Shown here one piece after another: positions 59,883 to 64,000 of a DNA stretch of 64,000 nucleotides. The stretch spans positions 62,001 to 126,000 of the forward strand of contig NZ_RKME01000011.1 of assembly GCF_003797825.1 (NCBI RefSeq), in the 5' to 3' direction. This stretch comes from Gordonia sp. OPL2. Lineage in GTDB: Bacteria > Actinomycetota > Actinomycetes > Mycobacteriales > Mycobacteriaceae. The notes beneath the pieces are model-generated. The model was not told the origin of the DNA. It ran no database searches and saw only the letters and a program-made list of their open reading frames with translations. The stretch's first letter is position 1. Every line of letters starts with the position of its first letter. The position numbers were made by a program, and so were the translations under genes.

Positions 59883-61121
59883 ATGACCGAAGCCACTCAT
59901 GCGCTCCTGCTCTGCTGGCGTGACACCACGCATCCGCAGGGCGGTGGAAGCGAGCGCTACCTCGAGCGTGTGGGCGCCGAACTCGCGGCCCGTGGCATGC
60001 GGGTCACGCTGCTGACCGCCTCCCACGACGGTGCCGACGCCGAGGAGTCCCGCGACGGCGTCCGCATCCTGCGTGCCGGGGGCCGGCTGTCGGTGTATCC
60101 CCGCGCGGTGGCGACGATCCTCGCCGCCCGCATCGGGCGCGGCCGTCTCGGGACGAGTGCGCCCGACGTCATCGTCGACACCCAGAACGGCATCCCGTTC
60201 TTCGCGACCCTCGCCTCACCGGCCCCGACGGTGGTGCTGGTCCATCACTGTCATCGCGAGCAGTGGCCTGTCGCCGGGCGGTGGCTCGGTCGCTTCGGCT
60301 GGTTCCTCGAGTCGCGGGTGTCCCCGCGCGTGCATCGTCGCAACCGCTACGTCACCGTGTCCGGACCGTCGGCGGCAGAGCTGTCGGCGCTGGGCGTCGA
60401 CAGTGACAGGATCACGGTGATCCGCAACGGCGTGGACCCCGTCCCCGCCACCGCCGCGACCCCGTCGGGTGTGGCCCTGCCGGATGTGTCTCTGCTGGAT
60501 GCGTCCCCGTCCGATGAGCCCACGACGGATGTGTCTGCGTCTGGTGCGACATCCGGGACGGACCGAGCACCGAGGCTCTGCGTGCTGTCCCGCTTGGTGC
60601 CGCACAAGCAGGTCGAGGACGCGCTCGCCGTGGTGGCCGAACTGCGTCACAGCCGCCCCGAGCTGACTCTCGACGTCATCGGCGGTGGCTGGTGGGCGGA
60701 CGAATTGCGCAACCATGCAAGGGAACTCGGGGTGGAACGGCAGGTGACCTTCCACGGTCACGTGGACGAACAGCGCAAGCACGAACTCCTCGCGCGCGCC
60801 GACGTGCACCTGATGCCGTCTCGCAAGGAGGGCTGGGGTCTGGCGGTGATGGAGGCCGCTCAGCATCGCGTCCCGACGATCGGCTACCGCAGTTCCGTCG
60901 GCCTCGTCGAGTCAATCGACGACGACGAGACCGGCCTGCTGGTGGACGGCGTCGACGAACTCGCCAGTGCCACTCGCAAACTCATCGACAATCCGGAGGA
61001 GGCCGCGCGGCTGGGGCGTGCCGCGCAGGCCAAGGCGTCGCGGTATTCGTGGTCGGCGACGGCCGACGGCTTCATCGCGGTGTTCGACGACGTGCGACGC
61101 GCCGGGACGTCACCGCGCTGA
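59883..61121 (+). CDS. GT4-family glycosyltransferase (Rv0225-like)
   Basis: A 412-aa GT-B retaining glycosyltransferase. The N-terminal domain starts with LLLCWRDTTHPQGGGSERYLE (donor/acceptor loop GGGSE); the C-terminal domain has the nucleotide-sugar-binding VLSRLVPHKQVEDALAV, LDVIGGGWW and the EX7E-type segment SRKEGWGLAVMEAAQHRVPTIGY. Between the domains (about 189-226) lies an Ala/Ser/Asp/Thr-rich linker with a 10-base direct repeat. It probably builds an envelope glycan or glycolipid. The gene order methyltransferase/GT4/membrane protein follows Rv0224c-Rv0226c. Confidence 0.9.
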   Translation: MTEATHALLLCWRDTTHPQGGGSERYLERVGAELAARGMRVTLLTASHDGADAEESRDGVRILRAGGRLSVYPRAVATILAARIGRGRLGTSAPDVIVDTQNGIPFFATLASPAPTVVLVHHCHREQWPVAGRWLGRFGWFLESRVSPRVHRRNRYVTVSGPSAAELSALGVDSDRITVIRNGVDPVPATAATPSGVALPDVSLLDASPSDEPTTDVSASGATSGTDRAPRLCVLSRLVPHKQVEDALAVVAELRHSRPELTLDVIGGGWWADELRNHARELGVERQVTFHGHVDEQRKHELLARADVHLMPSRKEGWGLAVMEAAQHRVPTIGYRSSVGLVESIDDDETGLLVDGVDELASATRKLIDNPEEAARLGRAAQAKASRYSWSATADGFIAVFDDVRRAGTSPR

Positions 61122-62799
61122 TCGCGGTGATCGTCAGACCGAGCAGGATCGTCGACGCCCAGATCACGTGGGCGGTGAGTACGGTGGCCCGTGCGGCGGT
61201 CGATGCGTCGAGATCGGCGACCGGTCCGGGTATCCGGTAGAGGGTCAGGTCGTCGCCGCGGAACACGACGGTCGCCGAGGTGGCGAGATCATCAGGCGGG
61301 GAATCGCTTTCGACGACGACCCAGCCGACTCCGAGGTCGGCGAGCGCCGACGGTGAGCCGCCGTCGGTCAATGCCTTGTCGACGGCGGCGCCACGTCCGG
61401 ATGCCGGATCCACGACGACGCCGTCGACGGTGAGCAACCCGGATTCGGTCACCGGTGCGCGGACCATGCGTGGCAGTGGATTCAGCGACGGACCGTCGGC
61501 GAACGCGTAACGACGGACAGCCCCGGTCGGCCACACCGCGACGGCACCGTGGTCGGCGGAGACCGCCGCCGACACGCGCGCCCAGTCCGCGGGATAGGTG
61601 ACCGGTCGGATGCTGCCGCCGACACCCCACGTCAGGTCGGGGAGCGGGGCGACGATCAGCAACGCGGCCGCGGCCACGACGAACCCGGCCGGCACCCAAC
61701 GCCGAGCACCGGCGACCGCGCCGGCCGCGGCGACGGCGAAGAACGGCACCAGCAGCGCCAGGTACTTCTGGGTGTCACGGAACAGGCCGACACCGGGGAC
61801 ATGGGTGGACAGCGCCGACAGTCCGTCGGCGACCGGGCCCACCGCCGCGAGTGCGACCAATCCCGCCGACACCAGGGCGATCCCGGCGAGTGCTGCGATC
61901 AGCCGGGATCCGGGGCTCCGGTGCTTCCACAGCCACACGGAGCCGACCGACACGACCAGCAGCATCGCGAGCGTCGCGACGGTGGCCCACCAGATCGTGC
62001 GGCTCGCGGGCACGGCGTCGGCGTTCCAGATACCGCCCAGCCCGGCGATCGTGCCGATGGTGCCGAGTCCCGGTTCGGCGCGCACCCCGAACACCGCGAA
62101 ACCGTCGGCACCGGTCGTCGAGGGTGCGCTGCCGAGGACGGTCGCGGTCAGCCAGGGCAGGGCCCCCAGAAGCCAGATACCGACGGCACCCGCACAATCC
62201 GCCCATCGTCGGGCACACACCAGCGGCGCGATCAGGGTCACCGCGAGCATCACGGCGGCCAGCACGGAGCCGGTCGGGATGAATCCCGCGGCGGCCACCG
62301 CGACGGCCAGATGTGCCCACGGCGCGACATCGCCACGGCCACGGCGGATGTCGGCAGCGGCGACGACGATCCAACCGAGCATGGCGTAGGCGACCAGAAG
62401 ACTCCAGTGGCCCTGCAGGAGACGTTCGGCCACATAGGGATTCCAGATCGCCAGGCCGGCGGCGACGCACGCGCCCGCGGTTCCGGCCGACGGCACCAGC
62501 CGCTCCGCCAGGCGGCCGTAGCCGATGCCCGCGAGAATCAGTGCGGCACCGGTGATCACGACCACGACGATTCCGCCGTCGACGACCCGGCTCGCGGCCG
62601 CGACGACCGCGTCCTGCGGGGTGGCCCGGGCAGCCACGCCGCCGAGACCCAGCGTGGTGTCGGTGAGGAAGGACCGGGGCGTCGACACCGCGTCGCGATA
62701 CAACAGATGCCCGGACCGCAGAAGCGGTCCCAGGATGATCGCGGTCAGCGCGGCCGAGACGACGGTCAGTGTCGGCAGCAGATACCGCGGGCCGGGCAC
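61072..62799 (-). CDS. Large integral membrane protein (Rv0226c-like)
   Basis: A 575-aa protein with about 10-12 hydrophobic segments and a C-terminal extracytoplasmic portion (about 410-545) before a last helix. M. tuberculosis Rv0226c has nearly the same length and lies in the same position. GTG 62799 was chosen because the upstream frame overlaps the CitE-like gene and shows no TM. The type resembles glycosyltransferase-C/arabinosyl-like membrane proteins without being assigned to one. Its 3' end overlaps the GT4 gene by 50 bases (tail to tail). Role in envelope assembly is probable but unproven. Confidence 0.8.
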   Translation of the reverse strand: MPGPRYLLPTLTVVSAALTAIILGPLLRSGHLLYRDAVSTPRSFLTDTTLGLGGVAARATPQDAVVAAASRVVDGGIVVVVITGAALILAGIGYGRLAERLVPSAGTAGACVAAGLAIWNPYVAERLLQGHWSLLVAYAMLGWIVVAAADIRRGRGDVAPWAHLAVAVAAAGFIPTGSVLAAVMLAVTLIAPLVCARRWADCAGAVGIWLLGALPWLTATVLGSAPSTTGADGFAVFGVRAEPGLGTIGTIAGLGGIWNADAVPASRTIWWATVATLAMLLVVSVGSVWLWKHRSPGSRLIAALAGIALVSAGLVALAAVGPVADGLSALSTHVPGVGLFRDTQKYLALLVPFFAVAAAGAVAGARRWVPAGFVVAAAALLIVAPLPDLTWGVGGSIRPVTYPADWARVSAAVSADHGAVAVWPTGAVRRYAFADGPSLNPLPRMVRAPVTESGLLTVDGVVVDPASGRGAAVDKALTDGGSPSALADLGVGWVVVESDSPPDDLATSATVVFRGDDLTLYRIPGPVADLDASTAARATVLTAHVIWASTILLGLTITAISAVTSRRVARRRTPR

Positions 62800-62803
62800 G
62801 GGC

Positions 62804-63751
62804 TCAGTAGTGATAGGTGTCCGACGGTGCGGGTGAGTGCACGGGGTCGTCGTCGTAGTCGGTGGCCTCGATCCCGTAGGCGCGGGCCAGGTCGAGGATC
62901 TTCGTCGCCCGCGCGATGCGTGGCAGGTCGGAACCGTTGCGGATCTCACCGCCGTCACGCTCGAACTCGGCGAAGAACTCTCGCGCCCAGCTGATCTCGT
63001 CCTGGGACGGGGAGAGTCCCTCGTTGACCGGATGGCACTGGTCGGGGGTGAGGCAGATCTTGCCGGTCATGCCGAACTCGGCGCTCACCGCGGTCGCCTC
63101 CGACAGCTTCAGCGCGCTCGACCCGACGGTCGGCCCGTCGATCGCGCTGGGCAGATGAGCGGCCTTGGCAGCGATGGTGAATCGGGACCGCGCATAGGCG
63201 AGGGTGGCCGGGTCGTCGCCGAACCCGGTGTCCCGGCGGAAGTCGCCGATACCGAACGCGAGACGGAATGTGGCCTTCGCCGAGGCGATCTCACTGATGC
63301 GTTCGAGTCCGCGGGCCGTCTCCACGAGGGCGACGATCGGCACGCCGGGCAGCCGCTTGGCGGTCTCGGACACGTGATCGACCGACTCCACCATCGCCAG
63401 CATGACGCCGCCGACGTGCGTCGTCGACAACGCGGCGAGGTCGTCGGCCCACCAGGGCGTCCCGAAACCGTTGACCCGCACCCAGTCGGCGTTGCCGGCG
63501 GTCAGCCAGGACATGACGTTGTCGCGCGCGGTCAGCTTGTCCTTGGGGGCGACCGCGTCCTCGATGTCGAGGACGACGATGTCGGCGCGTGAGCGCGCGG
63601 CCGGCGCGAATCGCCCCGCCTGGGCGCCGTTCACCAACAGCCAGCTGCGGGCGAGGACGGGATCGATCCGGAACCCCTCGGGATCGGAGGCGTGATCGTC
63701 CGCGCTGTCGTCGGTCGAGGTCTGGTCGTACACCCCACCATCGTTGCCCAT
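62804..63751 (-). CDS. CitE/HpcH-HpaI-like aldolase or lyase
   Basis: A 315-aa TIM-barrel protein of the citrate-lyase-beta/HpcH family. Metal and substrate motifs visible are VLDIEDAV (Asp/Glu), VALVETARGLERISEIA (Glu), AFGIGDFRRDTG and ICLTPDQCHPVNEGLSPSQDEI. Stand-alone CitE-like proteins in mycobacteria act on malyl-CoA or acetyl-CoA-type substrates rather than citrate. ATG 63751 gives a normal length; a longer frame would cross into the divergent gene's promoter. It is followed 4 bases on by the membrane-protein gene, likely one mRNA. Confidence 0.88.
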   Translation of the reverse strand: MGNDGGVYDQTSTDDSADDHASDPEGFRIDPVLARSWLLVNGAQAGRFAPAARSRADIVVLDIEDAVAPKDKLTARDNVMSWLTAGNADWVRVNGFGTPWWADDLAALSTTHVGGVMLAMVESVDHVSETAKRLPGVPIVALVETARGLERISEIASAKATFRLAFGIGDFRRDTGFGDDPATLAYARSRFTIAAKAAHLPSAIDGPTVGSSALKLSEATAVSAEFGMTGKICLTPDQCHPVNEGLSPSQDEISWAREFFAEFERDGGEIRNGSDLPRIARATKILDLARAYGIEATDYDDDPVHSPAPSDTYHY

Positions 63752-63838
63752 GGCCCGTGCGCTGTGCAAAGCGACCCGACCGCGGTGCGGCCACCCGCCG
63801 CCATCCCGCGTCGGTGTCGAGAGTGCACACTTGACCGC

Positions 63839-64000
63839 ATGGTGGCACGGACTCCGAGGGGCGGCGTCGCCGGTGCCCTCGGCTGGGTGGCCGCCGGTTC
63901 GATGCTCGCCAATGTCTGCGCGTACCTCATCCATCTGACCGCGAGCCGGTGGTGGCTCGACACCGCCGAGTACGGCGAGTTCGCGGTGGGCATGTCGGCG
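63839..64000 (+). CDS. Polysaccharide/lipid flippase-like membrane protein (partial, cut by window end)
   Basis: The first 54 codons from ATG 63839 read through to the window end without a stop. The sequence begins with a short basic leader followed by GALGWVAAGSMLANVCAYLIH, then WWLDTAEYGEFAVGMS, the usual start of MATE/Wzx-type oligosaccharide flippases. It is divergent from the CitE-like gene (88 bp spacer). The rest is outside the window, so the type is provisional. Confidence 0.6.
   Translation, partial: MVARTPRGGVAGALGWVAAGSMLANVCAYLIHLTASRWWLDTAEYGEFAVGMSA

Noticed and set aside
1..64000. CRISPR arrays, tRNA/rRNA genes, insertion sequences or prophage
   Set aside because: No regularly spaced repeats, no transposase or integrase proteins, and no tRNA-like cloverleaf were noticed on reading. 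A tRNAscan or Rfam search was not possible, so short RNAs could be missed.

Overview
The window is high-GC DNA with mirror-image antisense reading frames, GTG starts, many 1-4 base gene overlaps and a mycolic-acid gene set (MmpL3). The content points to a mycolate-making actinomycete of the Mycobacteriales, most like Gordonia, Williamsia or Rhodococcus. Gene order from about 36 kb onward recalls the Mycobacterium tuberculosis Rv0204c-Rv0211 and Rv0224c-Rv0226c blocks. The M13 peptidase (Rv0198c-like) and the R2-like oxidase (Rv0233-like) are also present, but in rearranged order. These comparisons are from memory; no search was run.

Region by region. (1) 1-9439: a catabolic cluster of unknown substrate. 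It has a lipoprotein solute-binding protein, six small SnoaL/NTF2-like proteins, two EthD-like ferredoxin-fold proteins, an old-yellow-enzyme/dienoyl-CoA-reductase-like flavoprotein, an SDR, an acyl-CoA dehydrogenase and a TetR regulator. Three copies of a 13-bp imperfect palindrome, in front of the TetR gene and in the divergent promoter, tie these operons into one regulon. (2) 9449-14236: a double-HTH TetR-type protein divergent from fadA-fadB (beta-oxidation thiolase and trifunctional-type subunit). (3) 14323-15204: a C-C-bond hydrolase under a near-perfect KstR-type box. (4) 15345-20341: a five-gene dipeptide/nickel-type ABC transporter with four consecutive 4-base overlaps. (5) 20385-29132: R2-like ligand-binding oxidase, MMPL transporter, NDMA-dependent alcohol dehydrogenase behind a 20-bp perfect palindrome, K+ channel, M13 metallopeptidase, and a flavoprotein disulfide reductase. 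(6) 29136-36422: a DUF222/HNH protein, an orphan gene behind an IdeR/DtxR-like iron box, a GntR regulator, a fatty-acid hydroxylase-type membrane protein, a pirin, a degenerate penicillin-binding-protein-like lipoprotein and a DUF3054 protein. (7) 36429-52486: the conserved core. It holds a flippase-like membrane protein, an AI-2E exporter-type permease, a two-component system, an AAHS-type MFS carrier, mmpL3, a NYN-domain protein, trmB, a pair of P-loop-like proteins with degenerate Walker A motifs, a DUF6802-like protein and GTP-dependent PEP carboxykinase. (8) 52593-57975: a secreted phytase/esterase-like protein, a MacB/LolCDE-like ABC exporter pair and an MmpS-like membrane protein. (9) 58045-64000: a methyltransferase, a TetR with twin operators, a GT4 glycosyltransferase, a large membrane protein, a CitE-like lyase and the start of a flippase-like gene cut by the window end.

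Taken together the window joins lipid and steroid-type catabolism (clusters 1-3) to cell-envelope building (MmpL3, glycosyltransferase, membrane proteins) and central metabolism (PEPCK). No rRNA, tRNA, CRISPR array, insertion sequence or prophage was recognised. The best candidates for something new are the SnoaL/EthD-rich cluster with its operator set, the orphan iron-box gene, the pseudo-transpeptidase and the degenerate P-loop pair.
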